Positions 11,941-22,903 of a stretch of DNA of 64,000 nucleotides are shown here, piece after piece. Both the position numbers and the translations under genes were made by a program. The notes under the pieces were generated by a model, which saw only the letters and a program-made list of their open reading frames with translations, ran no database searches and was not told the origin of the DNA. This DNA is from Eucalyptus grandis (taxonomy: Eukaryota > Streptophyta > Magnoliopsida > Myrtales > Myrtaceae): positions 44,524,196 through 44,588,195 of the forward strand of contig NC_052618.1 in assembly GCF_016545825.1 (NCBI RefSeq), read 5' to 3'. The first letter of the stretch is position 1. Each line of letters starts with the position of its first letter.

Positions 11941-14787
11941 TCTCTGTCTCTTCAGATTTGTAGAGAAATATGGGACCCACGTGATCGTGGGGCTGGGGGT
12001 GGGAGGCCAAGACGTGTCCAACTTGGAGCCGTCGGATCTGAAGAAGCACTTGGACGACCTGGGCGACCAGCTCTTCACCGGGGCTTGCGCTTTGGCTCCT
12101 TTTCACTCCAGGACCAAGGAGTCTAAACACCACAAGGTATATACACTCTCTCAATAACCCTCTTTTTTATTTATTTATTATTTTTTTTAATGTGCATCGT
12201 TTGATTATCATTACTATTATGATTCTAATTTCGCCCTTTACTTCGTCGCGACCTTCAGACACCGCAGGCCTTCAATCTGTTCGATTTGCAGCCGATCGCC
12301 TTCAACGACTTGCCCACCTGCAACTCCAAAGATGTAGGTTTGGTCCCTCGTGATTTTTCTTTTTGCCATCGTGATTTAGATGATGATGATGAACTGTTTC
12401 CTCGATTTCGCATTGAATTTGGATGTACACGTTGTCGACGAGGAGAGAATTCCACACGGAACAACAATGAATAGAGAGACGGTTGGCAAGAAAGAGCATG
12501 GGAATTAATTAAGCAAGTGTTGAATTTTGGGGTGCGTCTATGTGCAATGGATTTGTCACTTCAATAGACAGCTTGGTCAAGGATACTATTATGGGTCATT
12601 GGCTTGGGTATGAATGTCTACGTTCAGGATAGAAGGGTATCACTGAAATAAAATTCTTTCTAAGACACATAGAATAAAGAAGCCAATTTTGACTAACTAA
12701 TCAAAAGAAAAAAAATATCATTGCAAGATTTGAATCTTGAGAAAATGAAGAACTGAAACTGGATTCCCTTTCACACATTCAAGATTGGAGTACTCACCCT
12801 TATAAGATTAGATTTTAATTACTAATTCTAAATAATTAGATTTTTCTTATGTACTAACTCGATAGCATTTTTTCCATTCGCTTTTCTAGCATTTCAAAAT
12901 GTTATAATATGGATATTCTCTTAGCATGAAAATATATGACTATATATAATTAGTTCGTAGCATTAAGTTGCCATCTCCAATAAATAATTATTACCACCGA
13001 TTAATTACCATACCTTCTCCTCCTCCCTGTGTTACCGTTCCTCCTTCTCGACATGACCATCGTCCATTGCTTTATCCCTCCACCGCCACCGCAACCGCTC
13101 TTCCGTAGCCGCAACCACCGCTGTCACGGGGCTCGACCATTGCAAAGGCCGCCGCCATCAGTCATCGCTTCTGGATCAACTCTTTCGAGCTACTGGCACC
13201 ATCATTGGCATCAGAGCCAATTACCATTGTCATCACGATCCTCTTCATGAAGGCCATACAGTAGACCCATTTCATACTGTCACGTAGATGTGCATTGCTT
13301 TATGTTTCAATACTGCGATCAGCTCTGCTTATCGTCGCGACAACTTGCAAAGCACGATTCTCACGACCAAAATTTGGTCCGGCAAATGTATTGCAGGGAA
13401 TCACGGTGATTAGCTCGAAGAGAGGAGGGGACCTGAAGGCCGAGAGCCACTGCGAGTGGCTCTTGACCGTGCCTTCGATGCCGGAAGCCATCCACTTCAG
13501 CTTCATCCCCATCACTTCTCTCCTCAAAGGCGTCCCCGGCAGCGGCTTCTTGTTCCACGCCATCAACCTCTACCTCCGCTGTACGTTTCGCACTCAATTT
13601 CGTTCGGTCGAGCTCATATTTACTCACCTGTCTTCTTCGAAATCCCATCAGTTTTTCGTGAATCATCGTTCTTTTTTCGGGATTCTTTGCAGATAAGCCT
13701 CCGCTACGTGATCTGCAGTCCTTCCTGGAGTTCCAAACCCACAAGCTTTGGGCTCCCATGCACAACGACCAACCTCTCGGTCCGACCACGAATAGAGCCA
13801 CTTCATCGCCTTCCCTCAGCTTCGGCTTGATGGGACCAAAGCTGCATGTCAACACTTCCCAGGTACACATCGCGTATCTGCTGAACTACTTACGATCGTG
13901 CAGTAGTTGTCTTTGCAAGTTCGATGCACGCATAGAGCTAGCTTGGACCCAAACATGTTGCAATGACGTCTCCTTTGATATAAGGTCTAGGATGTTTCAA
14001 AAGTAGAGAGATCACAATGTATATTGATCATGGAGATTTGATACAAACTCGAACCGAACCGCATTATTAGGTCCCTGAGAATTATTGTTTTCGTTCGGTT
14101 TCAGGTTGTAGTAGGGAAGAGGCCGGTCACGGGGATGCGGTTCTTCCTTGAGGGGATGAAATGCAACAAGCTAACCCTGCACCTCCAACACCTCTCCAAC
14201 ACCCCATCCATGCTAGAGAGTTTGGTAGATGACACGCCGATATGGCGAGGATCGGAGGAAGTTGCCCCCGGCGATGCCTACTTCGAAGGCATCCAAGGGA
14301 AGAAGTTCTCTCACATATGCGTTGCCCATATTGAATATTTGCCGCCCCCTGCGAAGGACGTTGCCTACATCGTGACAGGTGCCCAACTTCACGTGAAGAA
14401 GCACGACTCAAAAAACGTTCTCCATCTCCGGCTCCGTTTCTCCAAGGTCTCGCACTCGTTCCTTGCGTCTCCTACCTGGGACCGTGGGTCCGAGCACTCC
14501 CAAAAGTCAGGGTTGCTTTCGGCAATTAGCACGTCTCTCGGGGAAATAGCGCTGCCAAAGAGAAAAGTCCGGTAATACATATGGACTCCAGCGTGTACCC
14601 GACAGGGCCGCCCGTGCCAGTGCAAACACAGAAGCTTCTGAAATTCGTGGATACATCGCAACGTTGTAAGGGGCCTCAAGATAGTCCGGGGCATTGGCTA
14701 GTGACCGGAGCTAAGTTGGATTTGGAGAAGGGGAAGATTTGCGTGCATGTCAAGTTCTCCTTGTTGTACCTAATTACTGGAATTTGA
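8976..14787 (+). CDS. MACPF-domain protein (CAD1/NSL1 family, At4g24290-like), seven exons, three frameshifts
   Basis: Exons by GT-AG sites: 8976-9213, 9379-9620, 11956-12136, 12259-12333, 13397-13580, 13693-13862, 14105-14787; phases join correctly. Allowing for three one-base losses, the product is about 591 residues, normal for plant MACPF proteins, which restrain cell death and salicylate-linked immunity. Landmarks: GRG(F)DLTSDFRLKFCKG at the N-terminus, CDKGD in exon 1, the MACPF signature YGTHVIVGLGVGG in exon 3, SKRGGD and FSFIPITSLLKG in exon 5, MGPKLHVNTSQ in exon 6, IVTGAQLHVKKHDSK and the end motif GPQDSPGHWLVTGAKLDLEK in exon 7. Frame is lost near 9024 (a T missing in the GRGF codons), near 9077 and near 14560. 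All are single-base deletions, with no other stops or splice damage, so either a very young pseudogene or assembly indels. The GGQDV to LEPSDLKKHL loop is shorter than I recall for relatives. Confidence 0.88.
9738..9916 (+). repeat. CTT/CTC polypyrimidine tract
   Basis: About 180 bp of imperfect CTT/CTC trinucleotides in intron 2 of the MACPF gene. It creates long spurious open frames in all frames (poly-L, poly-S, poly-E), which are not genes. Confidence 0.95.
10152..10410 (+). repeat. Tandem duplication of about 125 bp in MACPF intron 2
   Basis: Two adjacent diverged copies start near 10152 and 10282. Both have (A/G)CCACATCCCTTAA or close, GAGAAA(T/C)T(G/A)CCTAGGCGGC, GCTAGGT.A.GTGTACAATTAATG and CCTCC/CCCTAATGAA(A/T)TT. 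Non-coding. Confidence 0.8.
10745..11110. other. GC-rich island inside MACPF intron 2
   Basis: A sharply bounded stretch richer in G+C than the surrounding intron. Open frames run on both strands (10767-11111 plus, 10745-11137 minus) without a recognisable domain. It could be an inserted fragment of another gene's promoter, or a remnant exon. Not assigned. Confidence 0.35.
11259..11737 (-). mobile_element. hAT-type MITE, family 1 copy B, in MACPF intron 2
   Basis: A 479-bp non-coding element with ends TAGGGATGAGCATGATTCC and ...GAAATCGCTTATTTCTA (inverse complement TAGAAATAAGCGATTTC). It is flanked by TTTTATAT and TTTTACAC, which fit one 8-bp target duplication with two transitions. The body aligns in reverse complement to 3871-4384. 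Confidence 0.75.
11907..11937 (+). repeat. (TA)n microsatellite
   Basis: About 30 bp of TA dinucleotides just before the acceptor of MACPF exon 3. Confidence 0.9.
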
Positions 14788-15460
14788 AGAACAACAAAAG
14801 GATCGAGATTGAAGTTTTTTGAGTCTATTACGGAAATATACTAAAGGAGTAGAGAAAAGCAGCTCTCTTTGATGCCGCAATGGCCACATTCAAAGTGGAA
14901 TGAAGGATGTTCGATGCAGTCATCAATCATGCCATGTCTGTCATGAAGGGAATGCTTCGGAACATGGTGAGATGATACGAGATCGATGATGTAAATGTGA
15001 AGTGCGTGATTCGTATTTCTTTAATTTGTTTTTGCCCTTAGTTGATGATGAAGATGTTAATATGTATATATGAACAGAAATAGTTGGTCTTTTCTTTTCC
15101 ATTATTGGTGACAAAGCAAGCATAGTTTTCATTACTAAATGTAAGCAAGCAAAAGTCAAATATTTACAATTCTTTTGGGTTTCTGCAAAGGTCATTTTGT
15201 GCAAGAGCATCTTCTTCATGGTTATATTTATTTTACTCAAGTTCTCTCTATCGATCGGATCACTGATATCTTCACCAGGACCCATATTGACGTGTCTCGC
15301 TCTCGAACGCAAACTCGCGCAACATTACGTAAGTTCGCCTCACGTAGCCATCGATTGCATACTCAATAGAGGTGGTTAGGTGTTGCCTTCAGATCGGTGC
15401 TTACTATCAAGATTTGAAGCCAGAAGTCATCACCCTATTGGTACGTTATCAAGGGAAAAC
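14788..15460. other. MACPF 3' flank
   Basis: Downstream flank of the MACPF gene up to the hAT insertion. The minus open frame at 14941-15312 has no recognisable domain and an AT-driven composition. Nothing else seen. Confidence 0.45.
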
Positions 15461-16545
15461 TAGGGGTGATCAGTTCCCAATTCAGTCCAGTTCTACCTTG
15501 GAACCGGGGGCTGACCAGAGCACCGGTTCCCAAAATTGGGAACCGTGGACCAGACCATTTGGTCCCAGAACGGGAACCGACCAGACCATTGGTTTCGGTC
15601 TGGTTCGGTCCAACAAAATCGGCTCTACTTTTTTGTACTAAAGAGTGACTATGCTCCGGGTCGGCCCGATCAATCTAATTCGGCATTCAACAAAACTAAT
15701 CACACATGTTTCCACGTGCAATATATTTAAACTTCACTTGTGTGAATATTAATCACACTTTGTGTGTTTCACACTTAACCTTAACCATGAAGGCCGTGAA
15801 CAATTTGGCTAAAGGATGTGCTTGGCTTAGGTTTTATAGACAATCTCTCTTCTGCTCTTTGAATGTTTAGTTGATGTTAGACTCTTGAAGGCTTGAAGTG
15901 CCTTGTGGGTCGAATGGCGGTTGTTTAATCGGTTTCAAGTGGTGGGATTATATATTAATATATAATAGTGGAATCCTGTCTCCTTAAAGATCTCTCGCTC
16001 AAAGTAGAACGAGCATAATCGAAGACAGAGGGTAGCATATTCGAAGTAGTTGATCTCATGTGCTATCCGAAAGTCTTCTTAGTCTTCGTCTGCTCTCAAT
16101 GAGTCAATGCCCGAACCAGGCTCTTAATTAAATAGAAATCCCGTTAGTGAAGTCACCCTCGGAGCCTTAGCCCCACATCGAGTAGAAGATGAAACTAACA
16201 AGTAGATTTTCTCTATAAATAAAAGAGTAACAATAAACGTTTTGATGGTCTCTTTGCCACATAAGAGGTTGCTATATCAATTGCAATTTTGGTTACAATA
16301 AGTTATAATGTTTATATGTTTTATATATTATATATATATTTGTATAAATAAAAAAATTGGTTCGGTTCGGTCGGTCCGGTTTGGTCCGTTCCCACCTTGG
16401 AACCGGGAACCAAACCTATCGGCCACCGGTTCCAGGATTAGGAACCAGGAACTGTACCGCTGTTTGTGGGAACCGCCCAAAACTGGCCGATTCGGTCTGG
16501 TCCAAGCGGTTCCCTGTACGGGGCGGTTCCCATTGCACATCCCTA
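15461..16545. mobile_element. Non-autonomous hAT-type transposon, 1,085 bp
   Basis: Bounded by a perfect 8-bp duplication, GGGAAAAC at 15453-15460 and 16546-16553. Terminal inverted repeats are TAGGGGTGATC at the left and CACATCCCTA at the right, the TAGGG(A/G)TG type usual in plant hAT elements. Both ends, about 200 bp each, are packed with GGTTC/GGAACC and GACCAGAC/GGTCTGG motifs. Dense subterminal repeats of this kind are where hAT transposases bind. The middle is AT-rich and non-coding; no transposase or BED zinc-finger frame is present, so it would need an enzyme in trans. Confidence 0.9.
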
Positions 16546-16563
16546 GGGAAAACAGAAAAAGTA

Positions 16564-16795
16564 TGACAAAATTTGAAGTAGAAGAAGAAGAAGAAGACGT
16601 GGGGAAATTTTGTATTCATTCATTGTATTGTGTAATGTACAAAAGAATCCCTACATAATACAGATGACTAGTAATAAAAAGAGAATGATTATATTTCTCT
16701 AATCTACGAGTATCAGATCTAATCCTAAATTGACTAAAATAAATCTTCAGCATCTCTTGAGATATTCTCCCAAGTCAACATCATATCTTCCAACA
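16564..16795 (-). mobile_element. Solo copia LTR, related to copia element 3
   Basis: 232 bp from TGACAAAATTTGAAG to ATCTTCCAACA. It shares GAAGAAGAC, GGGGAAATTTTGT, GTGTAATGTACAAAA and the TCTTC(C)AACA end with the LTRs of copia element 3 (43581-43804). Flanks AAGTA and AAGTC fit a 5-bp target duplication with one change. No internal domain remains, as expected after LTR-LTR recombination. Confidence 0.75.
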
Positions 16796-18064
16796 AAGTC
16801 AATTGCTTATCTTTCAAATAATTGCCAGCTTCAGTGCATAATCCTAATTCCGTGATTCTAATTGGAAATGAACTATCTTCTGAAATCGACGTGTTAGGAT
16901 TTTATGATCTTGGTCGTTGCTTGCCAATTAAATTTCAATTGACTTATCTCCATAGAAGGAGAGAGAGAGAGAGAGAGAGAGTAGGTAGGCCGCACAGAGA
17001 GACCCATAAACTTGCGTGCAAATGACTAGCTGCACCCACGATTACGGAGTGGAGAAAAGGACAGCGATTTGATTTATTTTTTTATGCTTAGGAAGCCGCG
17101 TACTTTCGGAGGGAGCATCGCATAGAATAAAATTTATTGCTACCGCGTCAATCACGTTTCAAGAATCTGCATGACCCACGAATAGTTCTGATCTGCGAGT
17201 TTCCACATTCTTCTCGCACTTGGATTGATTCTGTTGATCTCATCGCCCCCTTGAACTAAGGGTCTGTAAAAGATTCTTTCTCGTCCTCTAAGCAAAAACC
17301 ATGTGAAATCTCCTTTTCTAACAAGCGTAACGCACCAGCAATCCGATGCAGACCATGCGGGTTCAGACAATCATCGAAAACTCGTCTTCTTTGAACCTAG
17401 AGAAGTTTCAGAGGTCGCTCTCTTCTCTTTCACAAAAGGAAAACTATATTTCGCTTTGTCTAGATTCAGCAGCGACAATCTTTTCGGTTGAAGATTTGGA
17501 CATTTTGGCCCTGTCACGTTTGTAACATGACACAGAGCTCGGTCACGTTCCATCACAACACTGCTGCAACATCTGACTTTGGGTGGCGGCGGTGGTTGCT
17601 GGCGGTGCTGTGATGGCTCTGTCTTTGTTTGGTTTGCAGGGAAGAGAACGAGATGACCAGAAAATCAAGACTGGAAAACGACCCACGGACATTACAGCAT
17701 GCAATTCAGCAACTTGACCGCATCGACGCGCATGTGACGCACATGTCTGCCATAATCGTCTAATATTTTGAAACTCGAGATGAAAAAGAAAATGCTCGAT
17801 TGAACGATGAATAAAAGTTCAAGCACTTCCGATGTAAAACGAACTCTGGCCTTGAAATTTGGTTCGAACTTCGCCAAATTCTTCCATTAAGATATGTATG
17901 ATTTCGAAGCGCTAAATGTTACGAGCGCTTTGCCTTCTTTTTGCTTGAAGATACTTCGAGTCCTTCCCGTAAATTGTAATAAACAGCTTGTAATGCGTTT
18001 CGTTTCTTTAAAGATAAATTCTGCTAGAGTAAGGAATTGCATTTGCAAAAAAAAAAAAAAAAAA
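16796..18064. other. Intergenic stretch without a firm gene
   Basis: Contains a GA tract at about 16960-16981 and an A run ending at 18064. A 40-codon plus frame after a TTTGCAG acceptor-like site (17641-17763) and a 72-codon minus frame (17152-17370) followed by an AATAAA both look superficially like terminal exons. Neither matches a family I recognise. Confidence 0.4.
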
Positions 18065-18582
18065 TGTTGAAATAGTTTGTTATCATAAAAGATGTCACTT
18101 GATTAAGAGAATACGTGACTTTTAATTAAGAGAATATACGACAATTGGTTATGAAAAAATGTAACTCTTCGTCCCAAAAAGAGGTTATTTGTAGTTATGA
18201 ACAAAAGTTATTCTTGAAATGAAGAGTGGTGATGGTTGGGATAAGGTACTTATTCCTAAGAAATGTGTTGATTGGTTATTTATGAATAGAGACAAATTCA
18301 CATATTATTTATAATAACCACAATTGTTTATAAATACTTCTTATTCAGAACTCTCTTTTGTTCTCTTTTCATACATGTAACTTTAACACATTTAAGGTGA
18401 AATTCCAAGAGAGAATTGAGCAAACTTAATTATCTGCGGTTTTAGTGTATATCCTAGAGGTATATTTGTTTTAAACCCGATAACAATCTAAACTTTAAAG
18501 ACAGTGATTGCCGTCACGCATCAAAGTATCAATGATCTGCTACTACTTCTCTATCTTCTTCACTAGACAAATTTCCCCAACA
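18065..18582 (+). mobile_element. Solo LTR upstream of SABATH gene 1
   Basis: 518 bp beginning TGTTGAAATAG and ending TTTCCCCAACA, the TGTTG...CAACA form of copia LTRs. It is flanked by AAAAA on both sides (weak evidence, as the left side is an A run). A TATA-like TTATAAATACTT followed by a CT-rich leader fits an LTR promoter reading rightwards, toward the SABATH gene 270 bp away. No internal region or partner LTR. Confidence 0.7.
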
Positions 18583-18792
18583 AAAAATGTGGGACTTGCA
18601 CCGAGATTCACTTGAAAAATGCTAGTTTCTTTATGATTTTTACATTGTAACTGATTCTAATCACCATATCACTTATACATCAGTCTATAATATTTGCTCG
18701 TCAATTAGACATTTCTTTTTCTTTTGCTATAGTTCCAGTAAGCAGAGAAGATCCCATTAAAGGAGTTTTGATGAAACACTCAGGAAGAGTAG

Positions 18793-18799
18793 TATATAA
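18793..18799 (+). promoter_or_regulatory. TATA box of SABATH gene 1
   Basis: TATATAA lies 55 bp before the ATG at 18854, followed by a short leader containing CACAGAGAGAGAG. Distance suits initiation at about 18825. Confidence 0.6.
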
Positions 18800-18853
18800 G
18801 AACTTGAGTACTTCAACCTAAAACACAGAGAGAGAGAAATCGAAAAGCTGAAA

Positions 18854-20229
18854 ATGAGCAGCGGCACGGAGTTGGCGGAGGCGGCGGAATACACAATGAA
18901 TGGCGGAGATAGCACATATAGCTACCACAAGAACTCTCGCTTTCAGGTACTTCATTCATTTGACATTAAACTGGACGCTGCTGCATTTCCATTTGCCATT
19001 CATCAGGCGTCTCTGGGCAGTTGCCATGTCTCATTAACTGCTCTTAGCATATTAACTAGGAAGTATCGATGTCAGTTTGCAATAAAATTCTAACACGTGG
19101 TTCGTAGAGAGCGGCAACAGATGTCGCCAAGGCCACCATCGAGAAGGCAATAATGGAGAAGCTTGACATCAGGCGATTCTCTCCCGCTCCAACCACATTC
19201 CAAATTGCAGATTTGGGCTGTTCGGTTGGACCAAACACCTTTGTCGCGGTTCAGAACATCCTAGAAGCCGTTCGACGCAAGTACGTCACGCAAGGCCTCT
19301 CCTCTCAAATGCCCGATTTCCTAGTGCTATTCAACGACCATGTATCGAACGACTTCAACACTCTCTTCGCTTCCCTGCCGCCTGATCAGCAGTACTATGC
19401 AGCCGGCATGCCGGGGTCCTTCCACGGGCGGTTGTTCCCTGAGGCGTCGCTCCATGTGGTGCATTCGGCTCATGCACTTCCCTGGCTTCGCAAGTTGCCT
19501 GAGGAATTGCTTGATGCGAACTCCCCGGCATACAACAAGGGGAGAGTCTACTACATCAGTGCTGCGAGTCAAGTGCTTGATGCCTATGCGGCTCAGTTCG
19601 CAAAGGACACGGCGATGTTTCTAAGCGCCCGAGGAAAGGAAGTTGTGAGCGGGGGCATCATGGTTCTGCTCATGCCTGGAAAAGCTAACGGGATTGCCCA
19701 TTCATGTGTACTTTCGGACGTGATGTTTGATCTTTTGGGGGCATGCTTGATGGACATGGCAAAGGAGGTAAGAACAGGAGCACTATACGTTATAGTTTCT
19801 GTACTTACCTGTGCTTTAAATATATCTGCATACCAGCATAATGAAATTACGTATGCATAAAATGCTGATTAAACCAACTCTTTTTAACAGGGTAAAACAA
19901 GCGAGGCTCTGGTGGATTCATTCAATGTTCCGGTGTACACTCCCTCTCCCGAGGAGATGACAGCGATAACCGAGCGAAATGGGTGTTTCAGCGTAGAGGC
20001 AATGGACTTAACCCCTTTCAATGCCACGGTCGACGGCTCTGACGCAGCCCATGCCTGCACGATGCACGTGCGTGCTGGAGTGGAAGGCCTTATCGGCACA
20101 CATTTCGGAAGTGAGATTGTCAACGAACTGTTTGATCGGTTCCTCGAGAAGGCCAAGGAATCATCCGACCGTATAAGTTCGGCCTTTCTTCACGGATGCC
20201 AACTAGTCGTCGTGCTAAAGCGTAAATAG
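18854..20229 (+). CDS. SABATH carboxyl methyltransferase 1, intact, three exons
   Basis: Exons 18854-18946, 19108-19767 and 19891-20229 give 363 residues, standard for the family. SABATH enzymes move a methyl group from S-adenosylmethionine to a carboxylate (salicylate, benzoate, jasmonate, loganate, farnesoate and others) and are cytosolic. Motifs: MNGGD and SRFQ in exon 1 (substrate and cofactor binding), the SAM loop ADLGCSVGPNTF, VLFNDHVSNDFNTLF, MPGSFHGRLFP, HALPWL with the conserved Trp, and GGIMVLLMPG in exon 2; SFNVPVYTPSPEEM, GCFSVE and the terminal LKRK in exon 3. The FNDH.SNDFN form is that of the loganic-acid/farnesoic-acid methyltransferase group, not the NDLPGNDFN of salicylate and jasmonate enzymes. 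The substrate cannot be read from sequence. Codons and splice sites are undamaged. Confidence 0.93.
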
Positions 20230-20784
20230 CGCGGCCGCCGAGAGCGAGTTCAAGGGTACATGAAGGGTGATCGTGTTGATTAATAATTTTCAATTCAGTG
20301 TTGAACTTTCTGTCACTAGTCTTCATTTGGGTTTAATTTCTTTAAGAGACGCATGCTGTAATTAGAGAGCTATTCCAAGTTTTAAGTGTGTTCTCAATTG
20401 TGATTTAGTGAGGTAGTAAGTTAGAACCCTAGAATTATCTAGGCATCTACTTATAACCTATGTACTCGAGCATTTGGTGAGTGTGTTCAATAAGAGAAAC
20501 TACTCTACAAGTTCTCTCTTTGAATCTCTTCTTCATCTTCATCCAAATTATGGGGAGGGGTGATTTTTATTTTAGAAACTCAAAAATCTAATCCTAACAA
20601 TAGTTGTATTGCATTGTCATCCATTCCTAATCTTAAGCCTAAATGCATGCTATTCATACCAAACATTATTAATAATTTAAAGAATGGCTTATTTTTAATT
20701 ATGTGAATAAACAGAAGATTAATAAAGATAGTCACTTGATTTTTAAAAGAAAGGTAATAAAGATAGATGTTTATACTAGCTAAT
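20230..20784. other. 3' flank of SABATH gene 1
   Basis: Non-coding. The stretch 20353-20600 (TGTAATTAGAG... to ...AATCCTAACA) has the look of a copia LTR, but no target duplication is seen, so it is left unassigned. Confidence 0.35.
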
Positions 20785-21015
20785 AGTATATAATAATTGT
20801 GAATAACTTATGTTTGAATTAACTTGAATATTGAGAGAAATGGGGTATCCTCGGATAACTTCTAATTCGATCGACTCGCATAAGTATTTGGTTAGTCATC
20901 ACTCGCCCATCGAACTAATTCTATCAGTATTTTTGTTATTCCCTATCGTTACCTCATCACTTGATGTGTAGAAACATGTTATAAGAATTAGCAACACGAG
21001 TACAATGCATTATTA
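20785..21015 (+). repeat. SABATH-flank repeat block E, copy 1
   Basis: Shares AATAATTGTGAATAACTTAT, GGATAACTTCT..TT.GATCGA and (C)TATCATTA/TATCAGTATT stretches, in the same order, with 22990-23240 and 56155-56400. These are diverged local duplicates of non-coding flank. Confidence 0.7.
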
Positions 21016-21239
21016 GTTCAATATGTGGTATAGCCGTCGCTGATGTAGACACATTTTGAAAATTTTAAAATTTTTCTGAATTTTTTATTACTTTTTTGAA
21101 TTTTTCCCAACTATGAGCCCACGAGCTTGCCAGCCCACAATTGGGGAAAAAAACAAAAACAAAAACAGAAAAAAAATGAAAAAAAAAAAAAACAAAAAGA
21201 AAATGAAAGAATTATTAAAAAACTTAGAAAATTTAAAAA

Positions 21240-21430
21240 GTGTCCAAGTTGGTGCATGTTGTGCCGTGTGAGATGATTGGCGTAAAACTCAATGATAAAG
21301 AAATGACTAGACTTTTCTTGGCCATTACTTTTTTTTATATGATCTCTTTAACAAGGGAAAATCAAAGAGAAACAATAGGCATCCTTGGTAGGCTGTCCGT
21401 GAGTCCACAAAGGCAGGGTGACCTCCAACG
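21240..21430 (+). repeat. Paralogous empty site of the gypsy insertion
   Basis: Contains GACTTTTCTTGGCCATTA, AAATCAAAGAGAAACAA, then CATCCTTGGTAGGCTGTCCG and AAGGCAGG.TGACCTCCAAC. The same series is split at 24080-24151 and 49533-49605 by the 25-kb gypsy insertion. It therefore shows the local sequence without the element. Confidence 0.75.
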
Positions 21431-21698
21431 GTATTGAAGAAGGGAAGATGAAGGGGTTGGTACGCAATTAAATTCAGTTGGACGAGGGATGGGCACCCGA
21501 GCGGGTCAAGAAATTTGGAACTTATTTTTTTGAGCGAGAAAAAAATCATTAAATGTCTAGTTCTTCCATTTTAGATTACTCAGAAATTTAGAATAATTTC
21601 TAAAATTTTATTAGTTTCTTGGAATTTATTTTCCCCAAACATAATAAAATGATGAAATTGAAACTATATATGTGTGTATAAAGGTTGAAAAGGCGTAG

Positions 21699-21773
21699 GT
21701 GCAAGCTAAAAATAAAATAGAAAAATGGCATGGGCAGAGGCATAAATCGACATGTAAAAGTAAGCACAATTAG
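21699..21773 (+). repeat. Dispersed repeat, copy B (with truncated MITE end)
   Basis: Near-identical to 3796-3870, ending AGCACAAT. It is followed at 21774 by about 60 bp of the family 1 MITE left end (TAGAGATGAGCGGTTTTGAGC), after which homology is lost. Confidence 0.8.
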
Positions 21774-21839
21774 AGATGAGCGGTTTTGAGCTCCGTACAA
21801 ATTTTACTTGAAATTAAGCCTTAATTCTAAAAACTACTC

Positions 21840-22171
21840 CGATTGAAAGAATGAAGGGTGTGAGTGCTTACCAAGCATTGTAATACGTAGTAAATCTGAT
21901 TTGACGATGCCATTTAAGCAAAATCCCTTTCCCCCTTTCCCTCTTTCTTATCCTTCTTTCTTTTCTTTCCTGAGGTCAATTGCTACGAGAAGAAAGAGCG
22001 TACAAGTCAAAAGCTCTTCTTTCTCTCGTTCTTCATCTCCCGTGCGCTGCTCTCGGCCTCATAAGGCTGAAGTCCACTAATCCTTTGGACGAAAATACCT
22101 TGATTAGGTTGCCAGAATATGTATCGAAATGCATCGGTTCACCGACCAGCGAGTCGGGTCCTCTTTGAGAC
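21840..22171 (+). repeat. SABATH-flank repeat block D, copy 1
   Basis: Matches 55915-56125: AATACGTAGTAAAT, TGATTTGACGA, a CTTTC-rich stretch, GCTG(C)CCTCGGCCT.ATAA and GCTGAAGTCCACTAATCC in order. Non-coding. Confidence 0.75.
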
Positions 22172-22174
22172 TAA

Positions 22175-22903
22175 GGGCGTGCATGGAAACGTTTCTAGAA
22201 ACGTTTCCGAACACTTCTGTACGGAAAGTGTTCCCGGAACAAAAGGAACAAAACGCGTTTGGTTGCGTTTTTTGTTCTTTTTTGTTTTTTTGTTTCTGAA
22301 CGAAATAAGAACAAAAAAAAAAAAACAACAATTTGTTGTTTTTCTTGCTCAGAAACAAAAACGAAGGAAACGTTTCTTCTCTCTCTTCTTCTTCTTCTTT
22401 TCTTCTTCTTTTTTTCTTCTTTTTCTTTCGCCGGTCGCCGGCCTTGGCCATGGCCGGCGACCGGTCATCGAGGCTCGGCCTCGCCCAGATCCGGCGAGGC
22501 CGAAGCGTCGCCGGCCTCGCCGGATCCGGGCGAGCCCGAGCTCGCCCAGCCAAGGCGAGGCCTAGTGTCGCCCAACCACGGCGAGGCTCGGCCTCGCCGG
22601 GCCGGCGAGCCTCGCCATGGCTGGGCGAGGCCGCCGGCCTCGTCGGCCGGTCGCCGGAGGCCGATGACCGGCCGAAAAAAAAAAATAAAAAGAAAGGAAA
22701 AAATGAAAAATAAAATAAAAATGTTTAAAAAATTAAAAGAAACAAAAAAGAATAAAATTTACCAAACGTGTTTCTGTTCATTTTTTATTCCCGGACCAAA
22801 CGTTACCAAACGCGTTCTTTTGTTCAAAAATTGTTCCCCTAACAAACTTTTTTTGTTTCTGTTCCCTGGAACAAAAAAAAAAGAAACGTTACCATTCGCA
22901 CCC
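22175..22903. mobile_element. PIF/Harbinger (Tourist-like) non-autonomous element with GC-rich core
   Basis: 729 bp with inverted ends GGGCGTGCATGGAAACGTTT and AAACGTTACCATTCGCACCC, flanked by TAA on both sides (22172-22174, 22904-22906). A 3-bp TAA/TTA duplication with GG-starting ends is the Harbinger pattern. The centre, about 22425-22675, is very GC-rich and built of repeated GGCGAGGC/GCCTCGCC words that can fold on themselves. Long open frames there arise from base composition. No transposase. Confidence 0.75.

Noticed and set aside
13361..13870. 169-codon minus-strand open frame
   Set aside because: Antisense to MACPF exons 5-6; the plus strand carries the conserved protein.
17641..17763. 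Short plus frame after a TTTGCAG acceptor-like site as a terminal exon
   Set aside because: Only 40 codons, no recognisable family and no matching upstream exon; could be chance.
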